Source of the DNA: a bacterium
GTDB taxonomy: Bacteria; Zhuqueibacterota; Zhuqueibacteria; Residuimicrobiales; Residuimicrobiaceae
Direction: 5' to 3'
NCBI GenBank assembly: GCA_029554865.1
Contig: JAKPUX010000056.1
Span: forward strand, 62,001-126,000
DNA length: 64,000 nucleotides
Every line of letters begins with the position of its first letter. The stretch's first letter is position 1. The notes below the pieces were generated by a model. That model searched no databases and was not told the DNA's origin. It was given only the letters and a program-made list of their open reading frames with translations. The position numbers were made by a program, and so were the translations under genes. This document shows positions 9,049 through 18,875 of this stretch, piece after piece.

Positions 9049-10083
9049 TTACAGGTGAAAGGCCCCGGTGATGCGATGCGAATTGCCAAGGTCGCTGCCG
9101 ACAAAGGCATAATCCAGGCTGAATCCTGCCAGGTCGAGGCCGGCCCCAGCGGTCAGCTCGCTGCGATAATAGCCGCCCCGTACGCTGAGCAGGTTGAAGA
9201 AGGTGAGCTCTCCGCCGGCGCAATCGCCCTCTTCATTCCAGAAGAGGCGGTCGTAGGCGGCGGTGATGCGCAGGCGCAGGGCCGGGAGGGTATGGGAGAG
9301 GGCAAGGCCGGCCTGGAGGCCGCGGCCGATCTCGTCCTTGTGGTTGGAGGCTGTATTCCAGCTCATCTGCGTGCGCGAGAGATCGCGGACGGAGGCCCCC
9401 AGGCTCAACCAGGTGCGCGGCTCGGGCTCGTCCACCCAGCCGGGCATCAAGCGCACCAGCACGCCCGCATCCAGCCCCTGGCCGCTGCCGGAATAGCTGT
9501 CGAGGGCCTGATGGATGTATTTGCCGGTCACCCCGAAGGCGATCTCGGTCGGGATCACGGTGCCGGCGAGGTCGCCGCCAATGGCCAGATCGAGGAGCAT
9601 GCTGCGGCGGAAGGTCAGAAAGAGGGCATCCTCCTTGTCGGAGAACCAGCCCGTGGCCTCGCCGGTGGAGCGGTTGACCCCGGTGGTATAGCGGTCATAG
9701 CGGCTGCCGAGCAGGGCGTCATACCGGGGGATATCATCAACCCCGAGACGGATCCAGTTGATGCTGACGCTGGTCTGTGCGTTGAAGACGAGATGAGCCC
9801 CGGCGGTGTTGTACTGCGCCAGCCCCTCAAAGATCGGCATGTGCTCGACCTGCAGGGCCAGGGCTCCTCGCCCGGGCGATCCGGCCGGATTCCAGTAGCT
9901 GGCGCTGGCGTCATTGGCGACGGCGACATAGGCCCCACCCATGGCCATAGCCCTTGCCCCCACACCGATGCGGGTGAAATCCGCCGCATAATCCCCCGCC
10001 CTGAGGGCGGTCACACCGAAGAAGATCAGTGCCAGACCAATCAGCCTGCCGATGCGCTTTCTGGAAGGAGTTGTCGTTGCCAT
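9049..10083 (-). CDS. PorV/PorQ-family outer-membrane beta-barrel protein
   Basis: AGDYAADFTRIGVGARAMAMGGAYVAVANDASASYWNPAG motif of PorV/UPF0164-like proteins; signal peptide. Confidence 0.8.
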   Translation of the reverse strand: MATTTPSRKRIGRLIGLALIFFGVTALRAGDYAADFTRIGVGARAMAMGGAYVAVANDASASYWNPAGSPGRGALALQVEHMPIFEGLAQYNTAGAHLVFNAQTSVSINWIRLGVDDIPRYDALLGSRYDRYTTGVNRSTGEATGWFSDKEDALFLTFRRSMLLDLAIGGDLAGTVIPTEIAFGVTGKYIHQALDSYSGSGQGLDAGVLVRLMPGWVDEPEPRTWLSLGASVRDLSRTQMSWNTASNHKDEIGRGLQAGLALSHTLPALRLRITAAYDRLFWNEEGDCAGGELTFFNLLSVRGGYYRSELTAGAGLDLAGFSLDYAFVGSDLGNSHRITGAFHL

Positions 10084-10101
10084 GCGCGAAGCCCTTTCTC
10101 C

Positions 10102-13100
10102 TTACTGCAATTTGGCCATTTTTTCAATGCGTTCGATGCGCTGCTCGCCCTGTTCGGCGACGAATTTGAGATAGTAGACGCCGTTGGCAACCTCGTTGCC
10201 ATCGTCATCTGTGCCGTCCCAGTCCACCTCCATGTAGCCGGTCACTCCCTGCAGTTCGAAAGAGCGGATGAGCCGCCCCGAAACCGTATAGATGCCCAGC
10301 TGCGCGCGGTTGGCGGTCTCGGAGAGATTGAAGGCGATGGTGGTCTCCTGAGGGAAGGGATTGGGATGGTTGGCCAGGCTGACCAGGCTGAACACCCCCT
10401 CGACGTGGAAGGCCGCCTCCAGCATGGCACTATTGCCGTTGATGTCCTGCACCTCGATCTGCATGGTGTGGCTGCCGGTCTCAAGGGTCGGGGCGAAGGT
10501 CAGGGTGAGGGAGCGCCGCGAGCCGGAGTTCTGAAAAAGGGTATACCCGGCCGGATCGACCTGCTGATGATCGAGCAGAAGGCGGATGCCTGCGCCGGCG
10601 AGATCAAAACCGGTCGCATCCTCCATGTAGGCCGAGAAGAGGGGATTGCGCGAGACCACATCCCCGTCGGCAAAGTTCTGCCCGCCGACGCTGAGGGTGA
10701 TCACCGGGGCCTCCGCATCCTGGCTGGCCAGGAGGCTGAAGGCGCGCAGGGAGGCAGGCAGCGCGGCTGTCACTGTCCCCTGCGTGGAATCGATCACCGA
10801 CTGGAGGCCGTGCCAGGTGTTCGACCTGGCATTCCAGCCGTAGATGCGCAGGCTGCTGTTGCGGACCAGCGACCGGGCGGCGGCATCCTGGGGATCGAAG
10901 AGGGCAACCACCCCGATCTCCTTGACCGGGGCCACGGAGGTATCGGCAAAGCTGTAGCGGTAGAGCATCGGGCCCGAAGAGAAGCGGAATTTAACCGGCA
11001 ACAGACCGGACCAGGCTGCCGCTCGGACCTGGGTTTCGTCCCACCCCTGGCTCCAGTTCAGCATCGCCGTCTGGGCCACAGCCCCGGCCGGGATTTCGAT
11101 ATAACCGTTGCTCTCGGGCAGATAGATGGGTCCGCTGCTGCCGGTGGCGGCCGTGACGATGCGTGATACCGCCAGGGTGATGTTGTTGTTTTCGTTGCTC
11201 TCCTCGATCTGGTTGTCGGCATCGGACTGGAACCAGAATTTGCGCTCTCCCGCATTGGGATTGCTCCAGAGGATGGTGAGCACCGAATCGCTGTTGGCTG
11301 GAACCGAGGTCACCTGCAGCTTGTCCCCCACCGGCTTGTAGGTAGAGGCGTTCAATCCTTCGGTCACCAGAACGTGGAAGGGGCCCGAGGGTTTGTCGCC
11401 GCCGTTTTTGATGCGGAAATCGATGCGCGCCGGGCTCCCTCCGTAGATGCGGATCGAAGTCGGATCGATCGAGAGGTCGGGCCGGAAGCCGACGGTGGCG
11501 TAGGTGATGGCGCCAACAATCTTTTCGCCGTTGCCCGCAGTCACCACGCTCTGGTAATAAAAGCGCGAGCCCTCGTTCTGTTTGCGGCCCTCGGGCGTGC
11601 GCCAGATATTATCGCCCTGGCGCACCAGGGCGATGTTTTGCCACTCGACTGCATTGGCGGAGAGATTGAGGGTCACACCCGCCACCCCGCCGCGATTGCG
11701 CAGGGCGGTTTCATCGACCGTCACCGCAAAATAAAAGGGCTCCTGGTGAACCGGCGCGGAGGGATCGGTATTGATCTGCACCATGGCATGGTTCGCCACA
11801 GATACGGTCGCCGCTGCTGCCGCATCCTCCCGCGCATCGGAAGCGAAGACCCGGACAGTCGCCTCGCCGTTCCTCCACAGGGAGATATTTTCATTGGTCA
11901 GGGTGAGGAGGTCGCACTCCCAGGCGCCGTTCTGCAGGGGCACCACTTTGCGCACCAGGGTTGAGTCGTCCTCGTTGGCGAGGGTCACCACGGCGCTCCC
12001 GGTGCTGATTCTGCTCGCCCGGCCGCTGACGCGGATGGTCTCGCCGACCAGGTAGGCGCTGCGCGAGGGTTGAATGGTGACCTCCTCCTCCGAAATATGG
12101 TAGTTCAGACCGGGATCACCGAGCAGGACGAAATGGCGGAGATTGTCCCAGTAGCCGTTGGTCCTTTCGATCAGGAAGAGCTTGCCGAGGGTGACAATCT
12201 CGCCCATGCGCCGCGCCTGAGCGGCAAAAATGGCATTGAAGAGGGCGATGTCGAGGTAATAATCCCCGTCGGCCGAGGCCTTGGCCGCGGAACCGAAGTG
12301 GGCCACTGCGCCGCGGTCGCGGGCGAGCACCAGTTCCATCCCCAGCGAGGGCATCTCGGGATTGTCGAAATGGCCGACGAAACAGGTCATGCTGAAGACG
12401 GCGGGATAGCGATTCCGGTTGCTGAGGCGCTTGACGTCCTCGATCTTGAAAAGTTCGTTGTCGAAATAGACCCCGCCGCCGCCGTGGCCGATGAAATTGA
12501 CCAGGCTCTGACCCGTATTGATCATCTCGGCAAGGGTCTCGGTGTTGCCGTAATGGACCGATCCCTGCAGGGTGGTCAGCCGGTTTATGGTGATCCGTTT
12601 CGGTGTATAGCGGGCGACCAGCTCGTTGGCATCACGAATGAAGCGACCGCCGTCGCCTTCGGCATAGACCATGCCGATGCTGCGGCGCCACTCGTCGATC
12701 ACCGGCTGCTGCTCATAATCGATGGTCTTGTTGACCATAATGTCGGCCTGATCCGCGCTGCTGACGGGAAAGCGGCCGATGTAGAGGTCGGGCAGGATGT
12801 CATTGCCGCTGACAGCGACCAGGGCATTGTCCGATGAGGTCATGCCCCAGGAGTTGGTATAGACCATCAGGGTCGGGACGTAGCTTCTGAGATTGAGTTT
12901 CTCGGCGGCCCGCTTGTTCATATAGTGGGTAGTGGTGCCGAAGAGCAGCACATGCAAGGGGGCAGGACGAGTCCAGTTGAAATAGGCATAGGAAATAAAG
13001 TCGCGCAGGGCATTGGGATCATAGATGCCGTCGTTGAATTCGTCGTAGATATCCTGGATGTCGACCACGGCCGTACGCAGCCCCTCCGCGGCGCGGTGTT

Positions 13101-14949
13101 GGGCCAGACGCTGCGCCTGAGCGGCGAAATCGGCATGGGTGACGATGATATAATCGGCGCCGTTTGCGGGCGAACGCAGGGCGGAAGGCCGGTCGAGGGT
13201 GATGGAGGCCACCGTCCGAAGCCGGTTGCGGCCGACAAAATAGAGGTTGCGCGGGGCCTCGGCCTGGTAGCCGAGATGGCAGCTCCAGCCGCTCCCGCGC
13301 TGCTTCATCCGGTACCCGGTCAGGATCTGGCCCTCCTCGGTGAAGGCGTAGATCTGATTGGTGCTGAAGCCATCGATACGCACCAGGCGCTGTCCGCTCG
13401 CGGGCAGAAGCACGCGCAGAGAGTCCTCGCTGGCGACCAGCTTGCCGGTGAAATTGAGCTTGACATAGTTGACCAGAATCCGGTCGATTGCAACCCCCTT
13501 GATGTCCAGCGGCAGATTGAAGCGCAGAACATTGTTCTGGGAGAGGAGGGCCGGCTTCTCGATTCTCTGCTGGAGGGTGACCGCGGTCTGGTTGTCCCAG
13601 TAGGCCTCCGCGACCTGCTGCTGATTGAGATAGAGGCGCACATGATGGTCGGGATTGGCCTGATAGATGTGGGTCAATCCGAGCATGTTCACGGTCAGAT
13701 CCAGGGGCGTGCCGGGGATAAGATGGTCGACCGGCAGCGGCAGGCTGAATTCATAATCCGGAGAAGCGGGCGCCCAGTACCAATGGTCGAGATTGGGGTC
13801 GTTGTTGTCCAGGGTGCGCTCGTAGATCAGATCGCGCTCGAGATGGAGCTGAAACTCGCCGCTTGCCAGGGTGTCGGCAACATTCTGCGGCGGAGAGGAG
13901 GGCGACTCGGCAAAACGGGCGCCCACGCTGCCCTCCCAGGAGAGCCAGTAAACGGCGTTGTCGGAATACTGGCTGTATTGAAAGGTCTGTGCGCTGTTAT
14001 GGCGGCCGATGAAGACAATCCGGTCCTCCTCATCGAAGGTGCCGTCGCTCCCCCCCTCGACCAGAATGGCGACACTTCGACCGCGATGAGTCAGGGAGAG
14101 GGCGCCGGGTGAGATGGCGCTCAGGGAGACCCCTGCGCCGGCCACCTCGCGGCCGGTGATGGCATAGACCCCGTCCTGCCCCAGTTCGATGCGCAGACGC
14201 TGCGCCTCGCCCCCGGGCTGCACGGATTTGGCCAGGGCGGCCTGGTCACCGCTGATGGTGCGCCACTTTTTGCTCTCCTCATAGTTGGCCAGGGTCGAGG
14301 CCAGCTGAGCCTCAACCGCCACCGGCTCGGCGGAGGCGGGGCTGATCCGCGCCAGCGAGGCCGCAGCAGAGCCGCTCTCGCTCTCAATGTCGAGACGCAG
14401 GCGGAGTTTACGCACAATCTGCAGCGACTGTTGGCGGCTGGCGTAGCGCACAGGACGAAGATAGACCTGCACCAGCCGCTGGCTGCGGAACATCCCGTCC
14501 ATACCCAGCTCGGCAGTCCGGGCCGGATACCACCCCTCCAGTTCCGCCAGCGGCAGCGCGGCTCGCTCCCGCCCTTCGGAATCGACGACGCTGTAGACCG
14601 GCTTGTCCGCAAGCCGAAGGGCACCAGAGCTGCGCGTTGCGCTCTCCTCGGCAAGAAGGGTAAGGCGGACCTGCCCCGCAGCGGGCACCCCGAAGAGCAC
14701 GCTGGTCACCGGCAGACGGGGAAGATTGAACTGGTCGGTATAGGTCGCGCCCTCGAGGGTGACATCGGTGATCCACTGGCCGCCGCTCAGCTTTTGGGCG
14801 ACGCTGACCGAATCAAAAACAATATCATAGACCAGCGCCTTGTCGGACGACTCCACGACGGTGCAGCGGTAGGGCATCTGCGCAGCAGCCAGCACTGCGT
14901 GCGCCCATATCAGCAGCAGGCCGGGGAGCACCCGGATCATCTTCTTCAT
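10102..14949 (-). CDS. Gingipain-type C25 peptidase, PorU-like T9SS sortase, with CARDB-like and C-terminal FlgD-like/T9SS sorting domains
   Basis: Catalytic motifs NFIGHGGGGVYF and SMTCFVGHFDNP; CARDB-like PDLSIDPTSIRIYGGSPARIDFRIKNGGDKPSGPF; C-terminal NHPNPFPQETTIAFNLSETANRAQLGIYTVSGRLIRSF...VYYLKFVAEQGEQRIERIEKMAKLQ. Start taken at MKKMIRVLPG. Confidence 0.85.
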   Translation of the reverse strand: MKKMIRVLPGLLLIWAHAVLAAAQMPYRCTVVESSDKALVYDIVFDSVSVAQKLSGGQWITDVTLEGATYTDQFNLPRLPVTSVLFGVPAAGQVRLTLLAEESATRSSGALRLADKPVYSVVDSEGRERAALPLAELEGWYPARTAELGMDGMFRSQRLVQVYLRPVRYASRQQSLQIVRKLRLRLDIESESGSAAASLARISPASAEPVAVEAQLASTLANYEESKKWRTISGDQAALAKSVQPGGEAQRLRIELGQDGVYAITGREVAGAGVSLSAISPGALSLTHRGRSVAILVEGGSDGTFDEEDRIVFIGRHNSAQTFQYSQYSDNAVYWLSWEGSVGARFAESPSSPPQNVADTLASGEFQLHLERDLIYERTLDNNDPNLDHWYWAPASPDYEFSLPLPVDHLIPGTPLDLTVNMLGLTHIYQANPDHHVRLYLNQQQVAEAYWDNQTAVTLQQRIEKPALLSQNNVLRFNLPLDIKGVAIDRILVNYVKLNFTGKLVASEDSLRVLLPASGQRLVRIDGFSTNQIYAFTEEGQILTGYRMKQRGSGWSCHLGYQAEAPRNLYFVGRNRLRTVASITLDRPSALRSPANGADYIIVTHADFAAQAQRLAQHRAAEGLRTAVVDIQDIYDEFNDGIYDPNALRDFISYAYFNWTRPAPLHVLLFGTTTHYMNKRAAEKLNLRSYVPTLMVYTNSWGMTSSDNALVAVSGNDILPDLYIGRFPVSSADQADIMVNKTIDYEQQPVIDEWRRSIGMVYAEGDGGRFIRDANELVARYTPKRITINRLTTLQGSVHYGNTETLAEMINTGQSLVNFIGHGGGGVYFDNELFKIEDVKRLSNRNRYPAVFSMTCFVGHFDNPEMPSLGMELVLARDRGAVAHFGSAAKASADGDYYLDIALFNAIFAAQARRMGEIVTLGKLFLIERTNGYWDNLRHFVLLGDPGLNYHISEEEVTIQPSRSAYLVGETIRVSGRASRISTGSAVVTLANEDDSTLVRKVVPLQNGAWECDLLTLTNENISLWRNGEATVRVFASDAREDAAAAATVSVANHAMVQINTDPSAPVHQEPFYFAVTVDETALRNRGGVAGVTLNLSANAVEWQNIALVRQGDNIWRTPEGRKQNEGSRFYYQSVVTAGNGEKIVGAITYATVGFRPDLSIDPTSIRIYGGSPARIDFRIKNGGDKPSGPFHVLVTEGLNASTYKPVGDKLQVTSVPANSDSVLTILWSNPNAGERKFWFQSDADNQIEESNENNNITLAVSRIVTAATGSSGPIYLPESNGYIEIPAGAVAQTAMLNWSQGWDETQVRAAAWSGLLPVKFRFSSGPMLYRYSFADTSVAPVKEIGVVALFDPQDAAARSLVRNSSLRIYGWNARSNTWHGLQSVIDSTQGTVTAALPASLRAFSLLASQDAEAPVITLSVGGQNFADGDVVSRNPLFSAYMEDATGFDLAGAGIRLLLDHQQVDPAGYTLFQNSGSRRSLTLTFAPTLETGSHTMQIEVQDINGNSAMLEAAFHVEGVFSLVSLANHPNPFPQETTIAFNLSETANRAQLGIYTVSGRLIRSFELQGVTGYMEVDWDGTDDDGNEVANGVYYLKFVAEQGEQRIERIEKMAKLQ

Positions 14950-14991
14950 GCCGTTTCCTTTCTCTCTCCGCATCCTGTCGGTCCTCTTGCT

Positions 14992-15273
14992 CTATTCCGG
15001 TTCCCGGTCTGAGAGCCGCTGGCTGAGCTCCTGCAGCTCGTTCAGCAGCTCCATGCTCAACTCGGATAATTTCTTGCCATAGTGCCAGATGCGCTCCATC
15101 AGCACCGCCTCCTCGGGGGTCAGGCGCGACTGCATCTCATCGCTAAAGATGTTGATGTAGCCGAGGAGGCCCTGGGCGGCGGAACGCAGCTCATGACCCA
15201 GCCGGCGCTGCCGCTCGGAAAGCGGCAGCGGGTTTGCGCCGGTGGGCGCTTTGTTTTGCTCGGCGTCATGCAC
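14992..15273 (-). CDS. Small standalone HisKA (DHp)-like protein lacking a catalytic domain
   Basis: 93 aa; H-box-like RLGHELRSAAQGLLGYINIFSDEM followed by a second helix EEAVLMERIWHYGKKLSELSMELLNELQEL. Confidence 0.5.
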   Translation of the reverse strand: MHDAEQNKAPTGANPLPLSERQRRLGHELRSAAQGLLGYINIFSDEMQSRLTPEEAVLMERIWHYGKKLSELSMELLNELQELSQRLSDREPE

Positions 15274-16522
15274 TGCCAGGCATCCTCTCTTCGGGTTCAG
15301 GCCGCGGCGGCCGGACGAGAGTCAGGCCGTAGGCGGCCATCATGATAATAAAGTGGTCCAGGGGCAGTCGCAGCCGGACCTTGATGATCATCACGGCGTG
15401 CACCGCCGTGTAGGCCAGGGCGTAGTAGAAAAAGAGGGCCATCCTCTTCTTCAACTGCGGCGGAGCCTTGATATATCCCCAAAAGGTCAAAATCAGCAGG
15501 GGCAGAAAGGTGATCAGCCCCAGGATCCGGACCAGTTCCCCCCTGCTGAGATAGGAGGCGGTCACCGGCGAGGGATCAAGGCGCCAGAAAAACAGCCCCT
15601 TGAGCAGGGTTCGCTTCGCAAAGGCTCCGGGCTCGGCTGCGATGTAGGCGCGGGCTGTCGCGCTGAAGAGCGAGTCGGCATAGAGCTCCGATCCCGAACG
15701 GATGATGCGCTCATCCATTGCCGGGGGTGTGGGCACGCCGCAGGGGGCCTCGATATCAGCGGCCGGATTGTTGCCGAGCCAGAGATTATAACCGCCGTTC
15801 GTCGCCAGCAGCGGCCTGCCCAGCTTGTGCTGGTTGCGCACCATCCAGGGGGCCAGGAGCAGAAGCATACCGGCGAGAAAGCATCCGGCCAGCCTGAGCT
15901 TCTCCCCCCTGCTGCCGGAGGCGTGACGTAAATGCCACACCACTGTGGCGCCGGCAAGGACAATCGCGGTGGTGACGGTGAGAACCGCCCAGCCCCAGAC
16001 CATTCCGCCAAAGAACATCATCTTGTTATTATTGGTATTTACAGCTTCCATGTACATCCAGGCGCCGAGTACCAGGAGCATACTGTAAAGGGTAGTGGCT
16101 AAAATCGTGCCAGGCAGGAAGATGAAATAGGGATAGAGAGCGCAGCCTGCAGCGGCGAGCAGCGCCGCGGAGGATCCGAAGAGCATGCGGCTGAAAAAGG
16201 CGACGAAAACGATGGTGGCCAGGCTGATCACGAGCTGGGCGAGGCGGACCTGCGCGGGCCCGGTCAGACCGGCCATGCGCAGGGCGGCGAGCCAGAGGGG
16301 ATAACCGGCCGGGATGACGGCCGTCGGCTTGCCATCGGCAAGCACATAGCCCGCACCCCCGGTCAGGTTGGCGGCGAGGAGCAGGTTTTTCTGCTCGTCG
16401 CTGTAGACGACGCGCTGGTCGAGACGGGCGATGAGCAAAAAGCGGGCGATAAAGGCGCCCGCCAGTATCATGAAGAAGAGCTGGGTGCGGCGGTTTTTCC
16501 GCAATCCGGACATGGTCGGCAA
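15266..16522 (-). CDS. GT-C type membrane glycosyltransferase-like protein
   Basis: SDEQKNLLLAANLTGGAGYVLADGKPTAVIPAGYPLWLAALR; multiple TM segments. Confidence 0.7.
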   Translation of the reverse strand: MPTMSGLRKNRRTQLFFMILAGAFIARFLLIARLDQRVVYSDEQKNLLLAANLTGGAGYVLADGKPTAVIPAGYPLWLAALRMAGLTGPAQVRLAQLVISLATIVFVAFFSRMLFGSSAALLAAAGCALYPYFIFLPGTILATTLYSMLLVLGAWMYMEAVNTNNNKMMFFGGMVWGWAVLTVTTAIVLAGATVVWHLRHASGSRGEKLRLAGCFLAGMLLLLAPWMVRNQHKLGRPLLATNGGYNLWLGNNPAADIEAPCGVPTPPAMDERIIRSGSELYADSLFSATARAYIAAEPGAFAKRTLLKGLFFWRLDPSPVTASYLSRGELVRILGLITFLPLLILTFWGYIKAPPQLKKRMALFFYYALAYTAVHAVMIIKVRLRLPLDHFIIMMAAYGLTLVRPPRPEPEERMPGSA

Positions 16523-16543
16523 ATCGTTCTCCTCTGCGGCTGA

Positions 16544-17569
16544 CTAGTGTCTCTCGGTATAACTGTAAAGTCCGTGCTCCTCAGTCCCGATATAAACCAC
16601 GCCGGGGTCGCCGTTGGCGACCTGGAGGGCAGTGATAGCGACGCCAGCCGGCATTTCCAGCGACATCTTGCTCCAGGTGGCGCCGCGGTCGGTGCTGCGA
16701 AAGACCGAGGTGGTATTGGCCAGGTAGAGCCGGTCTCGCAGCCGTGGATGGGTGACGACAGCCACGCCCCTCCCCTGTCCCTGCGCACCATAGGCGTACT
16801 TCCAGCTCTGCCCGGCATCCTGCGAGGTGTAGAAATCGCCGTTGACGGTGACAGCGCAGATCAGGCCGGAGTCGGCCCCGATATAGGCGAACTGGACCGG
16901 ACTGTCGTAATAGGTTCCGCTGGCCTCCACCCCGCTGTTGGCGTAATACCACCGTGCTCCAGCGTCGGTCGTGCGCGCAAAGCCGGTGTAGAGCAGTCCC
17001 GCCAACAGGGTCGCCGGATTGCCCGGCAGGCTGGTGACGGCGTGGATCAGGCGGCTGTTGAGGAAGGTGTTGGTCCATTTTTCCTCGCCGCCCCCCTTGC
17101 GGTAGATGCCGGTCGCAGTTGCGAGCCAGATGGTCTCATCGCGCTGATTGACGAGGTGGATATCATTGACCAGGGTGTTGGCCACCTCACCCTTGAGGTT
17201 GGTCCAGCTCTCCCCACCGTCGTCGCTGCGGCTGATGCCGAATCCCGTACTGCCGCAGTAAAGGCGCTGGGGATTGTCGGCGACGATCTCCACTGATTTG
17301 ATATCACGGCTGTTCAGCCCGGTGGTGATGGAATGCCAGTTGGAGCCGCCATCTGTGCTCTTGTAAAGGCCGTCGAAGAGGCCGACATAGAGAGTGGCGG
17401 GGTGGTCGGGATGGACGGCGATGCACTGCACCTTGCGGTCCGTCACCTGCAGAGGAAGCGCACGCCAGCCCTTTTCTTCGACTTTCGGCGTGACGGGATC
17501 TTTTTCGCAGCCGGCGCACCCCATCAGGAGCACGAGTGCGGCCTGAAACAGCGGGACAACCTTGCGCAT
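16544..17569 (-). CDS. Lipoprotein with BNR/YCF48-like beta-propeller repeats
   Basis: Lipobox LLMGCAGC; repeats LYKSTDGGSNWHSI, ISRSDDGGESWTNL, FRSTDRGATWSKM. Confidence 0.8.
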   Translation of the reverse strand: MRKVVPLFQAALVLLMGCAGCEKDPVTPKVEEKGWRALPLQVTDRKVQCIAVHPDHPATLYVGLFDGLYKSTDGGSNWHSITTGLNSRDIKSVEIVADNPQRLYCGSTGFGISRSDDGGESWTNLKGEVANTLVNDIHLVNQRDETIWLATATGIYRKGGGEEKWTNTFLNSRLIHAVTSLPGNPATLLAGLLYTGFARTTDAGARWYYANSGVEASGTYYDSPVQFAYIGADSGLICAVTVNGDFYTSQDAGQSWKYAYGAQGQGRGVAVVTHPRLRDRLYLANTTSVFRSTDRGATWSKMSLEMPAGVAITALQVANGDPGVVYIGTEEHGLYSYTERH

Positions 17570-17579
17570 CTTCTTCTCC

Positions 17580-18875
17580 TTACCTGATTACCTGATTGCA
17601 ATTGAGACCGCCCAGCTCGAACTTGCGCAGCGAAAGGGCGAGAGCAGTCCTGGCCTCGGCCAGATGCGGGAGCGGCTGCGGCCGGTTGAAAACCCGGGCG
17701 TAAGCGGCCAGAAGCGGCGGATGGGTGTGGACCCAGGCCAGTTCGTTGATCACCCGCTGCCGCCCGTAGGCGCCCATATCAGCGCGCATCTGCGGATTGT
17801 CGAGCAAAACATTGATTTTCTGGGCAAAATGACGGACATCATTGGGCCGTGCATAGAGAGCGGCGCGACGGGCCGAGTAGTGAATCTCCTTGAGATCAAA
17901 GGCGACGATCGGCCTGGCGAAGACCATATATTCGAGTATCTTGTTCATGGTGGAGTTGTTGGCCCATTCCGACCAGGGATCAGGATCGACACAGACATCA
18001 GCGGTGGAGAGATAGCGGGCCAGTTCCTCATCGCTGATCCGGCCGGTGAAATGGAGATAACCGGTCATCCCCATCTCCGCGCTCATCCGCTTCAGATCCT
18101 CGACGGCCGGGCCGCCGCCGATCAGAACGAAAGTGACATCATGCCGATGCAGGGTGCGGTGAAGATAGTGGGCCGAGCGCAGCAGATAATCGACCCCGTC
18201 CTGCTGGCACATCTCTCCGAGATAGCAGACCAGGAAGGGGCGATCGCGCCGCAGCTCCGGGGCGGGCGCAACCGGGTGTAGCCGGCTGAGGTCCGGACCC
18301 GTGCGCACGACAAAGACATCCTCCGCCTTTTTATGGCCGCGCTCCAGGGCGATGTCGCGGTAGGACTCGTTGGTGACCAGGACCACCCGGGCGGTCTTGA
18401 GGGTCAATTTTTCCAGGAGGAGCAGGGCATGGTAGAGCAGCCCGCGCCGGCCCCGAAACTTGGCTGAGAACATCTCGGGTGAAAGATCGTGATGATCAAA
18501 GATGAACTCCTTGCCGACCAGCTTGTAGAGCAGGCCGAGGAGGAAATAGGTGTCGGGCGGATTGCAGGCCTGCAGAACGTCAAAACCTTCCCGGCGCAGC
18601 ACCCGCAGCGAAAGGCGTGCTGTCTGCAGCCAGGCGTAGATGAACTCGGCTGCGTAGCCCAGCACCCCTCTCGCCTCAAAGGGGATGCGGTAGCGGTGGA
18701 TCTGAATGTTGTCGATGACTTCATGCACCTTCGGGTACTCCCGGGAGGTGGGGCAGATCACCGAAACCTGGTAGCCGTTATCGCGCAGGGTGGTCGCCTC
18801 GAGCCAGACCCGGCGGTCAAGCGGCACCGGCAGGTTCTGGACGACGATCAAAATCCTACCAGCAGATTCCTTCAT
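17580..18875 (-). CDS. Glycosyltransferase family 4, WbuB-like
   Basis: ILIVVQNLPVPLDRRVWLEATTLRDNGYQVSVICP...; FDHHDLSPEMFSAKF; VDPDPWSEWANNSTMNKILEYMVFARPIVAFD. Confidence 0.85.
   Translation of the reverse strand: MKESAGRILIVVQNLPVPLDRRVWLEATTLRDNGYQVSVICPTSREYPKVHEVIDNIQIHRYRIPFEARGVLGYAAEFIYAWLQTARLSLRVLRREGFDVLQACNPPDTYFLLGLLYKLVGKEFIFDHHDLSPEMFSAKFRGRRGLLYHALLLLEKLTLKTARVVLVTNESYRDIALERGHKKAEDVFVVRTGPDLSRLHPVAPAPELRRDRPFLVCYLGEMCQQDGVDYLLRSAHYLHRTLHRHDVTFVLIGGGPAVEDLKRMSAEMGMTGYLHFTGRISDEELARYLSTADVCVDPDPWSEWANNSTMNKILEYMVFARPIVAFDLKEIHYSARRAALYARPNDVRHFAQKINVLLDNPQMRADMGAYGRQRVINELAWVHTHPPLLAAYARVFNRPQPLPHLAEARTALALSLRKFELGGLNCNQVIR

Noticed and set aside
9055-11166. 703-aa + strand ORF over porV/porU
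   Set aside because: Antisense to genes with clear family motifs; long antisense ORFs arise from GC-rich codon usage, and the translation has no recognisable motifs.
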